Origin: Hugenholtzia roseola DSM 9546
GTDB lineage: Bacteria; Bacteroidota; Bacteroidia; Cytophagales; Bernardetiaceae
Reading direction: 5' to 3'
NCBI RefSeq assembly: GCF_000422585.1
Contig: NZ_AUGI01000032.1
Location: 1-64,000 of the forward strand
Length of the DNA stretch: 64,000 nucleotides
Made by a program: the position numbers and the translations under genes. The notes below the pieces were generated by a model. It was not told the DNA's origin. It saw nothing but the letters and a program-made list of their open reading frames with translations, and did not search any database. Below are positions 34,421-42,141 of this stretch, piece after piece. Position 1 is the stretch's first letter; every line of letters begins with the position of its first letter.

Positions 34421-35542
34421 ATGAAACCACATTTTTATCCTCCTGCAATACAGAGTTGGGGTGAAATTTTGACACATTTTTCCTTTTTGCAAGGCTTATC
34501 GCGCGTGCCACAAGAGCCAGAATACCACGCCGAAGGAGATGTTTGGACGCATACAAAAATGGTAGTGGAGGCACTTTGGAAAAAAGAACGCTACCAGCAG
34601 GCAGCGGCGCAAGAGCAGGCGGTTCTTTTCTATGCCGCACTTTTACACGATTTGGGCAAAGAAATTTGTACCCAACAAGATGCCGAAGGTCGCATTTCCT
34701 CACCTAAACATGCCCTCGTTGGCGAACACTTGGTACGGAGTTGGCTTTATACCGCGCCTGCACGTTTTGGGAGGCTTTCATTTTTCGAGCGCGAAAAGAT
34801 TTGTAAATTGGTGCGTTATCATGGCTTGCCGCTTTGGATTTTGCAAAAAGAAAATCCTGAAAAAGCCCTTTTCGAAAGTAGCTTGCAGGTTTGTTTGCAA
34901 GACTTGGCTTTGATAGCAGAGGCAGATGTCTTGGGTAGGATTTGCGAATCGCAAGACGAGCTATTAGAACGAGTGGCTTTTTTTCGCCTTTTGGCAGAGG
35001 AAAAAAATTGCTACACAAGTCCGAAAAAATTTGCAGATGCACATACACGCTTTGTCTATTTCTACAAATATGGCGAAAGCCCTGCCGATTATCCGCTTTA
35101 CGACGATACCGAATTTGAAGTAATCCTATTGTGCGGCTTGCCCGCTTCGGGAAAAGATACTTTTTACGAACAAAAACTTTCACACCTGCCAATGGTAAGC
35201 CTCGATGCAATTAGGTGGGAATTGAAAGTAAAGCCTACCGATAATCAGGGCATTATCATACAAGAAGGGCAGGAACGCGCTAAAAAATTTTTGAGAAAAA
35301 AGCAAAGTTTTGTATGGAATGCGACAAATTTGCAGCGCGATAGACGCAAAAAACTTATAGACCTTTTCTATACTTACAAAGCCGCCGTTAGGATTGTGTA
35401 TGTAGAATCTCCGTATGAAAAACTTTTGCAGCAAAATCAGAACCGAAAACAAGTAGTTCCGCCTGCGGTTATTCGCCGCATGGCGGAGCGCATGGAACTG
35501 CCCACGCTTGCAGAAGCGCATCAGGTAGAATATGTAGTTTGA
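34421..35542 (+). CDS. HD-Pnk: HD phosphoesterase fused to polynucleotide kinase
   Basis: A 373-residue two-domain end-healing enzyme. The N-terminal HD domain shows H44 (VWTHTK), the HD pair at 76-77 (LLHDLGKE) and a later H in RYHGLP; it would remove 2',3'-cyclic phosphate or 3'-phosphate ends. The C-terminal P-loop kinase has GLPASGKD at 239-246, then SLDAIRWEL and NATNLQRDRR, and would phosphorylate 5'-hydroxyl ends. HD-Pnk enzymes of this layout have been characterised, for example from Runella slithyformis. With the two upstream ligases it makes a complete RNA heal-and-seal set. Confidence 0.88.
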   Translation: MKPHFYPPAIQSWGEILTHFSFLQGLSRVPQEPEYHAEGDVWTHTKMVVEALWKKERYQQAAAQEQAVLFYAALLHDLGKEICTQQDAEGRISSPKHALVGEHLVRSWLYTAPARFGRLSFFEREKICKLVRYHGLPLWILQKENPEKALFESSLQVCLQDLALIAEADVLGRICESQDELLERVAFFRLLAEEKNCYTSPKKFADAHTRFVYFYKYGESPADYPLYDDTEFEVILLCGLPASGKDTFYEQKLSHLPMVSLDAIRWELKVKPTDNQGIIIQEGQERAKKFLRKKQSFVWNATNLQRDRRKKLIDLFYTYKAAVRIVYVESPYEKLLQQNQNRKQVVPPAVIRRMAERMELPTLAEAHQVEYVV

Positions 35543-35546
35543 AAAA

Positions 35547-35584
35547 ATTAGCCCCTGCCAAAAATTTGGCAAGGGCTAATTTGT
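35547..35584. terminator. Bidirectional terminator
   Basis: A long stem ATTAGCCCCTGCCAAA / TTTGGCAAGGGCTAAT (one mismatch) between the convergent HD-Pnk and dehydratase genes, five bases after the HD-Pnk stop. Confidence 0.85.
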
Positions 35585-35596
35585 CGAGTCGTTACT

Positions 35597-37405
35597 TTAT
35601 TTCATGCCAAGTTGCTTTTTGAGGGCTTCTAAGGCTTCCTTTTCAGGATTTACGCCTAAGGCTTCATTCACTTTTTTGTCTAATTCGGGGTCTTGCAAGG
35701 GCTTTTCTTTGTACAGGTCGGCTAAAATTTCGTTTTTCGAAATTTTTGCTTTCATGCGCTCTATCATATTGATAGTATCGGACGAGTCGGGCATCTTGAC
35801 GGTGTGCTGCTTACGAATGGTGCGAAGCTGTGCAATGCGGTCTTCCATCTGCGCCTGCAAGCCCCCAAGTTGTGCCAAATGGTGCAGGTGTTGGTCGGCT
35901 AAGACTTTGGCTTGCTCCTGTTTTTTCAAAAGTTCCATCGCCAATTTATTAGCCTGCTCCCATTCTATTTTCCCTTCTTGCGCCGCACCTATGATTTGTC
36001 GCGCCTTTGTGTCGCAATCCTTTTCTTTTTCTTGGGCAGCCTCGTAATCTTTTCGAACGCGAATAAGGCTTGCCTTGACTTCTGCAAGAGCATCAATGGC
36101 TTCTTCCAAATTCACCAGATTGAGATAGCCCTGATATTTGGTAGCCTCCGAATTAGGTGCGCCATAAATGGGCTGCTCCTGCGGCGGAATTTCTTCTGCG
36201 GGCGGGGGGGCGATAGGCTCTTTTTTCAGTTTTTCCTCTTTGATGACACTTTCGGGTATATCCTCGATGGGTGCATTTTGGGAGTTGGCGGTTTGGGTTT
36301 TGGTCTGATTTTCTGTTTGATTTTCTACCTGACTTTCTGTCTGATTTTCTGTTTGATTTGATTTGGCTTCAAAAGCAGGAGTCGCAATTTCTTTTCCTGT
36401 AAAATGCTTGATATACCAAATGACGGTTTGCGTTAGGTCGTGTTCAAAATTAGTGGCAGCCTTCCAGCCAAGTTCGGTTTCGAGTTTGGTGGGGTCTATG
36501 GCGTAGCGTTTGTCGTGTCCGGGGCGGTCTTTTACAAAGGCAATAAGTTGCGCATATTTGGTATCGGGCTTGGGTAGATGTTGGTCTAAAATTTCGCAAA
36601 TTTTGTAGCAAAGTTCGAGGTTGTTGCGCTCATTGCGTGTCCCGACATTGTAGGTTTCGCCTGTTCGTCCCTTGTGGAAGACGGCATCAATGGCGGTGCA
36701 ATGGTCTAAGACAAAGAGCCAATCGCGCACGTTTTTGCCGTCACCATAAATCGGAATAGGCTCGGCGTTGAGGGCTTTTCGGATAATGGTGGGAATGAGT
36801 TTTTCTTGGTGCTGTTTGAAGCCAAAATTATTAGAACAATTTGTAGTAACGACATTCAGCCCAAATGTATGGTAATAACTTCTGACCAACATATCACTCG
36901 CTGCTTTTGAGGCACTGTAAGGACTATTTGGCGCGTATGGCGTATTTTCTGTAAAAAAGCCTGTATCGCCCAAAGAGCCATAGACCTCGTCGGTGGAAAC
37001 ATGCAAAAAGCGACAATCCTGATAGCCTGCTTTGGCTTGGAAAGGAGCTTCAAACCAGTGCTTGCGTGCCGTTTCTAAAAGAGAAAAAGTACCTTCTACA
37101 TTTGTCCTGACAAAGGCTTCGGGACCCGAAATGGAGTTATCTACGTGCGACTCGGCAGCGAAATGTATCACGCCCCTGATGTCGTACTTGGTAAAAAGAT
37201 AGCTCAATAAGCCACGATTGCAGATGTCGCCTTTGATAAATTCGTATCGCTGCTCGTTTTCAATTTCCTTCAAATTATCGAGGTTGCCCGCATAAGTGAG
37301 TAGGTCTAAATTTAGGAGGCGATAGTCAGGGTAGCGATTGAGAAAATAAGGCAAAAAATTTGACCCAATAAAGCCTGCGCCACCTGTGATAAGGATATGT
37401 TTCAT
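35597..37405 (-). CDS. rfbB: dTDP-glucose 4,6-dehydratase fused to PspA-like coiled coil
   Basis: A 602-residue fusion. Residues 1 to about 340 are a full RfbB: GGAGFIGSN NAD site, STDEVYG, the catalytic YSASKAAS tyrosine-lysine pair, RDWLFVLDHC and KDRPGHDKRYAID. It converts dTDP-glucose to the 4-keto-6-deoxy sugar for rhamnose or other deoxysugars. A linker of NQTEN/Q repeats (about 345-375) and a Pro-rich stretch follow, then about 170 residues of coiled coil (EAIDALAEVKASLIRVRKDY...) that resembles PspA/IM30. No other rfb gene is nearby. Such a fusion is not a standard RfbB and might tether the enzyme to the membrane. Confidence 0.88.
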   Translation of the reverse strand: MKHILITGGAGFIGSNFLPYFLNRYPDYRLLNLDLLTYAGNLDNLKEIENEQRYEFIKGDICNRGLLSYLFTKYDIRGVIHFAAESHVDNSISGPEAFVRTNVEGTFSLLETARKHWFEAPFQAKAGYQDCRFLHVSTDEVYGSLGDTGFFTENTPYAPNSPYSASKAASDMLVRSYYHTFGLNVVTTNCSNNFGFKQHQEKLIPTIIRKALNAEPIPIYGDGKNVRDWLFVLDHCTAIDAVFHKGRTGETYNVGTRNERNNLELCYKICEILDQHLPKPDTKYAQLIAFVKDRPGHDKRYAIDPTKLETELGWKAATNFEHDLTQTVIWYIKHFTGKEIATPAFEAKSNQTENQTESQVENQTENQTKTQTANSQNAPIEDIPESVIKEEKLKKEPIAPPPAEEIPPQEQPIYGAPNSEATKYQGYLNLVNLEEAIDALAEVKASLIRVRKDYEAAQEKEKDCDTKARQIIGAAQEGKIEWEQANKLAMELLKKQEQAKVLADQHLHHLAQLGGLQAQMEDRIAQLRTIRKQHTVKMPDSSDTINMIERMKAKISKNEILADLYKEKPLQDPELDKKVNEALGVNPEKEALEALKKQLGMK

Positions 37406-37463
37406 GGTCGGAATAGAAATGGAAATGATAGCTTAAAGATAGCATTTTTCTGACAAAAAGCAC

Positions 37464-37492
37464 AAAAAAAGGCAGTCGGGAGTGCCTTTTTT
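37464..37492 (-). terminator. Rho-independent terminator
   Basis: AAAAAAAGGCA / TGCCTTTTTT hairpin with a T run on the minus strand, beyond the stop of the 37543-38382 gene. It also sits in front of the dehydratase start. Confidence 0.8.
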
Positions 37493-37500
37493 CCGCACCT

Positions 37501-37526
37501 CATTTTGATACTTTGAAGCACAAAGT
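37501..37526. repeat. Related copy of the short leader repeat
   Basis: CATTTTGATACTTTG followed by a CAAAG arm, a variant of the 26-base element found before ligase 2 and HD-Pnk. Here it lies between the 37543-38382 gene and its terminator, so the element is not confined to the RNA-repair genes. Confidence 0.6.
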
Positions 37527-37542
37527 TTCTTTTGGCGCAGCA

Positions 37543-38382
37543 TTAAAGTCCCCCACGCTCTAAGATGTACGCTTCGAAGGCGGCTTTATCTTCGGGCTTT
37601 GCCATTCTGATAAGATTCGAGATAAGCCAGCCGCTATTATTCCCTTTTCTATTGAAGTTAGAAATTTCGAAGTACCAGTTATCGAGTTGGAAAAAGTGAA
37701 ATTTGATGTTCATAACGGTTTCGAACTCTAAATTTCCTTGCTTTACTTCTGACCAAAAAAGGGTGAGGTAATCGGGTTGAAAATTGCGTTTGGAGTACCC
37801 TGTGATGCCCTTTCCTTGCTCTAAGGCGCGTTTGAGGTTCATAAATTCGATTTCATGGCTTAGGGGGTGCAAAAATTCTTCGCTTTGGTCTTTGCTTTCT
37901 TCAAATATCTTTTTGAAGGGCGCAAAATGTAGCTGCTCTATGACCCACTTGCTTCCTACTTTTTCTTCCTGCAAGCGCATAAAAAGCACCATATCTTGGC
38001 TTTTGCCGCGATATTTGAAAATAGTATGCACTTGGGCAAACCATTTTCCGCCATGAAAGTCGAGGAAGGCGGGCTTGGTTAGCATCTGATTGATGAAATC
38101 TTGCTTAGTATCGTTATCTATGGTGCGGCTTTCTAAATCAAAGAGCATTTGCAAATAAACTTTGCGTTGTGTGGGTTCTCTGAATTTGGGGTGATTGGGT
38201 TCGTATTTTTCGCCGTATTTGTCTTCTTCATTATTAAACCTGCGAAAAAACTGGTTCATCTGTTTGGTATGCGCATATAGGTCGGATTCATCACCTAAAT
38301 AGTTGGTAATTTGCGCCGAAAGGGTAGGCAGGAAACTATATGCCATCAGAAAAAAAAGATACGCAAGCAGGATTTTTTTCAT
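37543..38382 (-). CDS. Secreted protein of unknown function
   Basis: A 279-residue protein with signal peptide (ending TLSAQ). The mature part is rich in charged and aromatic residues, with no cysteines or evident motif; strand-rich segments such as GGKWFAQVHTIFKYRG and LDNWYFEISNFNRKGNNSGWLISNL suggest a nuclear-transport-factor-2-like or similar alpha/beta fold, but this is a guess. It is a single-gene unit with its own terminator. Confidence 0.6.
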   Translation of the reverse strand: MKKILLAYLFFLMAYSFLPTLSAQITNYLGDESDLYAHTKQMNQFFRRFNNEEDKYGEKYEPNHPKFREPTQRKVYLQMLFDLESRTIDNDTKQDFINQMLTKPAFLDFHGGKWFAQVHTIFKYRGKSQDMVLFMRLQEEKVGSKWVIEQLHFAPFKKIFEESKDQSEEFLHPLSHEIEFMNLKRALEQGKGITGYSKRNFQPDYLTLFWSEVKQGNLEFETVMNIKFHFFQLDNWYFEISNFNRKGNNSGWLISNLIRMAKPEDKAAFEAYILERGGL

Positions 38383-38465
38383 GGTCGTGCGAAGTTAGGA
38401 TAGCGAAAGTGGAAAGGAAAGAATTTGCCCAAAAAGAGATTGGGGGATGATGGAGGCAATTTTTT

Positions 38466-38498
38466 AGGCGCGATTCTTCAAACCACAATCGCGCCTAT
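38466..38498. terminator. Hairpin after tpiA (no T run)
   Basis: A perfect 11-base inverted repeat TAGGCGCGATT / AATCGCGCCTA six bases beyond the tpiA stop. On the minus strand it is followed by A residues rather than T, so it may stabilise the mRNA end rather than terminate by itself. Confidence 0.45.
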
Positions 38499-38504
38499 AT
38501 GCCT

Positions 38505-39284
38505 TTATAGAACGTCTGCTTTGGGGAAAGATTTTGCAATTTCTATAAATTCGCGAGATTTTAGAGATGCGCCCCCTACCAAACCGCCATCGATGTCGGG
38601 TGCAGCAAAAAGTTCAGCCGCATTTTTAGCATTGACACTGCCACCATACAAAATGGGAATCTGTGCCGCAAGATTTTGGCCATACTGGGCTGCCACATGC
38701 TGGCGCAAAGCCTGATGCACCTCTTGGGCTTGTGCCACTTCCGCCGTTCTGCCTGTGCCGATAGCCCAAATTGGCTCATAAGCAATCACGATTTTTTCAA
38801 ACTCTTGGGCAGAAAGGTGAAAAAGCCCTTCTGAAATTTGATTTTTTAGAAAAGCAAGATAATCGCCTTTCTCACGCATTTCTAAGGATTCGCCACAACA
38901 AAAGATAGGTCGCAATCCATTTTTTAGTGCAATATTTACTTTTTGTACCAAAATATCAGCATTTTCTGCGAAATATCCTCTGCGCTCACTGTGTCCGATG
39001 ATGACATATTCGACTTGATAGTCTTGTAACATTTGCGCTGAAATTTCGCCTGTATAAGCACCCGCTTCATAGGCTGCTACGTTCTGGCTGCCTAAGTGTA
39101 GATTAGGCGTATGCTCGAAAAGTCCGCCTACGCTTTTGAGATGCACAAAAGGGGGAATGAGAATTAGCTCTACGGCTTGGTGCAATTCGTCGCGCCTCAT
39201 GCCCACAATTTCGGAAGTAAGGGCTTGGGCTTGGCTTTGGCTTAGGTTCATTTTCCAATTGCCTGCTACAATTTGGGGACGCAT
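38505..39284 (-). CDS. tpiA: Triosephosphate isomerase
   Basis: About 259 residues, the normal length. AGNWKMN at the N-terminus supplies the Asn/Lys of the active site, IGHSERR the catalytic histidine, AYEPIWAIGTG the catalytic glutamate with loop 6, and ILYGGSVN the phosphate-binding end. It interconverts dihydroxyacetone phosphate and glyceraldehyde-3-phosphate in glycolysis. The start at 39284 (MRPQIVAGNW) fits the family; an ATG one codon earlier is equally possible. It stands alone here. Confidence 0.95.
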   Translation of the reverse strand: MRPQIVAGNWKMNLSQSQAQALTSEIVGMRRDELHQAVELILIPPFVHLKSVGGLFEHTPNLHLGSQNVAAYEAGAYTGEISAQMLQDYQVEYVIIGHSERRGYFAENADILVQKVNIALKNGLRPIFCCGESLEMREKGDYLAFLKNQISEGLFHLSAQEFEKIVIAYEPIWAIGTGRTAEVAQAQEVHQALRQHVAAQYGQNLAAQIPILYGGSVNAKNAAELFAAPDIDGGLVGGASLKSREFIEIAKSFPKADVL

Positions 39285-39535
39285 CATGGGCGATTCGATT
39301 TTGAGAGAATAAATAGAAAAGAAAGTATAATTTGACTGCAAAGATGCGTTTTATTTGGCAGATAAGGGCTATCTTTGGGAACGTGTATGGAAAGAAAAAC
39401 AAAAGCCCTTGTCGCTTTTTTGTGTTTTGCATGATAATTGTAGCATCAAATAAAGAGGCTGCTCCCAAGTGCATCAAATCGGGGCTGCCTGCCTGCGCTT
39501 TTTACCTCTTTATCCTTCAAACCCGTCTGAAAAAT

Positions 39536-40366
39536 ATGAATTACCGTCTTCTACGCATAGCCGCTCCCCTTTTTCTATCAGCCTTGATATGGGTAGGAAA
39601 TTTCGCCCTCCTGCCTACGGCAAAGGCACAACTGACCCCTAATTGGTGGAATAGTTTGGACGACGATTGGAAAAAACTTTTTAAAGAACGCCACAAAATC
39701 AGCGCAAACCCTACGGCTGCCGAGCTGACCAAGATTTACAATTTGGATAAATTAGACTGTTCCGAAAGTGGCATCAGAAATTTAGAGCCGCTTCGCAACC
39801 TGACGAATTTGAAAGTAGTGTGGATAGACAAAAACCCAAGTGTGGTGAGTTTAGAGCCTTTGCGCTCCCTTACCAAACTGACCGAAATAGACTTTTCAGG
39901 TACAGGCGTGAGCGATTTAGAACCCTTGCGCGGTTTGGTCAATCTGACGCGCTTGGAGTGCTTCGAAACCAATATCAGCAGTTTGGCAGCTTTAAGTGGG
40001 CTTCGCAAACTCAAAATTTTAGACTTTTCAAAGACGAAAGTCAATAGCCTCTTTCCCCTTAAAAATGTGCTAACCTTAGAAGTGCTTTATTTTTCACAAA
40101 CTCCCGTAACCGACCTTAGCCCACTGAAAGCCCTTGCAAACCTGACAGAGCTAAATTTTTCGGAAACCAAAGTAGCCTCGATAGACGCACTAACGGCAAA
40201 AGGCAAGCTAAGGGAAATTGTCTTTGCACGTACCAAAGTAGCCTCGCTTGCTCCACTTTTCAATAATCGCGCCCTGACGATTGTTTTTTGCGAAGAAACA
40301 GGCGTGAGCAAAGCCGATGCCGATGCGCTACAAAAGAAAATCCCTACCTGTGTCGTGATGATGTAA
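39536..40366 (+). CDS. Secreted leucine-rich-repeat protein
   Basis: A 276-residue protein. The start at 39536 gives a signal peptide (MNYRLLRIAAPLFLSALIWV, cleavage near AKAQ); the longer open frame would bury it. The mature part has about eight 22-residue SDS22-like repeats of the form LxxLTxLxxLDFSxTxVxDLxPL, spanning roughly residues 75-255. Such domains bind proteins. Export suggests a periplasmic or surface role. It ends at a terminator and is not linked to gldK. Confidence 0.85.
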   Translation: MNYRLLRIAAPLFLSALIWVGNFALLPTAKAQLTPNWWNSLDDDWKKLFKERHKISANPTAAELTKIYNLDKLDCSESGIRNLEPLRNLTNLKVVWIDKNPSVVSLEPLRSLTKLTEIDFSGTGVSDLEPLRGLVNLTRLECFETNISSLAALSGLRKLKILDFSKTKVNSLFPLKNVLTLEVLYFSQTPVTDLSPLKALANLTELNFSETKVASIDALTAKGKLREIVFARTKVASLAPLFNNRALTIVFCEETGVSKADADALQKKIPTCVVMM

Positions 40367-40410
40367 CCTTTTGGATAGGCTTTTTTAAATGATTTGGCAA
40401 GCCTGCTCCG

Positions 40411-40465
40411 AAAAGCCCAAAAAATATTGAAAATACCGCATTTGAGGGTATTTTTTGGGCTTTTT
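40411..40465 (+). terminator. Rho-independent terminator
   Basis: AAAAGCCCAAAAAATA and TATTTTTTGGGCTTTTT form a 16-base stem with a 22-base loop and a T run, 45 bases after the leucine-rich-repeat gene. Confidence 0.82.
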
Positions 40466-40482
40466 CAAACCTTCTAAACGCC

Positions 40483-40510
40483 TTTGTTTCAAAAGTTTTG
40501 CGTACCTTTG
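40483..40510 (+). promoter_or_regulatory. Candidate gldK promoter with long leader
   Basis: TTTG (40483-40486), 16 bases, then TACCTTTG (40503-40510), a full -7 match. It lies about 365 bases before gldK, so the transcript would have a long untranslated leader. The remaining part of the 509-base gap (to 40875) is AT-rich with no gene seen. Confidence 0.5.
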
Positions 40511-40875
40511 CGCTTGTGTTTTTTTAGAAAAGAAAAAATAGCACACGCCTATTTTAGGGATACGCAAATCTGCTTGCCTTTGTAGAAGGTAAAAGTGGGC
40601 GTTTTCGATAAACCTCTGTTTTTTTTCGGTAAATTTCACAAAAATTTCGACCAAGCTATAATAAACCCTAAAAAAAACAGTTATTAGGTAAAGCGTGAAT
40701 TCTAAAAGTCGTTTTTAGCTTTTCAATCTAACCCAAACCCCTTGGGCAATCTCTTGAAAGAACCTGCGACGATTTTAGCTTCCCCTTTTTATAGCTTCTC
40801 CTTCCTCTTTGAAGAAAGCTCTTTTGACATAGCACCTCTTTAACTTACGAACAAAATAACGCAAAAGGCAATACA

Positions 40876-41919
40876 ATGAAAATGAATCCACTTTTCCGCA
40901 AAGTTCTGTATTTGCTACTCATTTCAAGCGCAGCATTGATGGCTCAGAGTTGTGGCGGCGGCAATAAAATGGACGGCGAACTTACTGGCGTACTCGGTAG
41001 AGAAGGCTGGAAGCAAGAAGTGCCTTACGGCATGATAGTCGTTCCCGCAGGTACTTTCCACATGGGACAAGCCGACGAGGACATCCTTTCCTCTCGTATC
41101 AATATGAACCGCCAAATCACTATCGGTGGCTTTTATATGGACCAAACGGAAATTACCAACAACGAGTACCGCCAATTCATCGAGGAGATGACCAACAACC
41201 CCGACTCCATCGATGGTGAAATGCTTACCGAAGAAGAAATTAAGGCGCGTTTCTACCCCGACACGATGGTTTGGGAAAACGACTTTACGCATCACTACGG
41301 CGAGCCGATGGTAGAAAACTACTATTCTCACCCTGCTTACGACGACTACCCTATCGTGGGCGTGAATTGGTTTGCAGCTAAGGCTTTCTGCGGCTGGCGC
41401 ACCAAGTTTTTGAACGAAGCACGCGAAGGACGCGGCGAATTTCCACAACCCAAATTCCGCCTTCCTTCCGAAGCAGAATGGGAGTATGCCTCACGCGGCG
41501 GCAGAGATATGGCAAAATACCCTTGGGGCGGTCCTTATGTTAGAAATGCAAAAGGTTGTGCTTTGGCAAACTTCAAACCCGGACGCGGCAACTACTACGA
41601 CGACGGCTTCCAATACACAAACCCTGTCGGTGCTTACTTCCCTAACGATTGGGGCTTGTATGATATGGCAGGCAACGTAGCCGAATGGTGCAACGACGCT
41701 TACGCACCCAACTCTATGCCGCTTATTTGGGACTTAAACCCTACTTACATAGACGATAGCGAACCGCGCAAAGTAGTACGTGGTGGCTCATGGAAAGACA
41801 TCGCTTTCTTTATCGAAACAGGTAGCCGCACTTTCGAGTATCAAGATTCTGCTCGCTCTTTTGTAGGTTTCCGCTGCGTGATGACTTATTTGGGACGCTC
41901 ATCAGGTATGGAGTTCTAA
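40876..41919 (+). CDS. gldK: Gliding motility/type IX secretion lipoprotein GldK
   Basis: A 347-residue lipoprotein (lipobox-like AQSC, then a glycine stretch) with a formylglycine-generating-enzyme-like SUMF1 domain. GELTGVLGREGWKQEVPYGM is the GldK hallmark just before the domain, followed by VPAGTFHMG, RLPSEAEWEYASRGG and GNVAEWCNDAY. GldK and GldN form the outer-membrane-associated ring of the type IX secretion system. It is shorter than Flavobacterium GldK. Normally gldL, gldM and gldN follow; here a terminator follows instead, so this is probably an extra or relocated copy. Confidence 0.85.
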   Translation: MKMNPLFRKVLYLLLISSAALMAQSCGGGNKMDGELTGVLGREGWKQEVPYGMIVVPAGTFHMGQADEDILSSRINMNRQITIGGFYMDQTEITNNEYRQFIEEMTNNPDSIDGEMLTEEEIKARFYPDTMVWENDFTHHYGEPMVENYYSHPAYDDYPIVGVNWFAAKAFCGWRTKFLNEAREGRGEFPQPKFRLPSEAEWEYASRGGRDMAKYPWGGPYVRNAKGCALANFKPGRGNYYDDGFQYTNPVGAYFPNDWGLYDMAGNVAEWCNDAYAPNSMPLIWDLNPTYIDDSEPRKVVRGGSWKDIAFFIETGSRTFEYQDSARSFVGFRCVMTYLGRSSGMEF

Positions 41920-42003
41920 TAAAGTTTCAAGCGTCTTGATTTGAAAAATTCTTCAATCGCTTTTGTTATGGTACTACAAATGCAGTTTGTAGGAAAAAAC
42001 TTA

Positions 42004-42034
42004 AAATCTGGTGCGCTCTGCATCAGATTTTTTT
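42004..42034 (+). terminator. Rho-independent terminator after gldK
   Basis: AAATCTGGTGC / GCATCAGATTT stem (one G-U pair) followed by TTTTT, 85 bases beyond the gldK stop. Confidence 0.85.
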
Positions 42035-42141
42035 GTATCTATGCAAAAAAGCCGCTTTCGCCTATCTTTATTTGGAATTTACCGAATTTTTGAAGGTGAG
42101 GGCTTCACTTAGTCTTCTCCTTTTGGTCTTCTCCTTTCGCT

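Noticed and set aside
36296-36366. Short repeats in the dehydratase gene considered as a microsatellite or CRISPR
   Set aside because: They encode the NQTEN linker in frame and are too short and uneven for a CRISPR.
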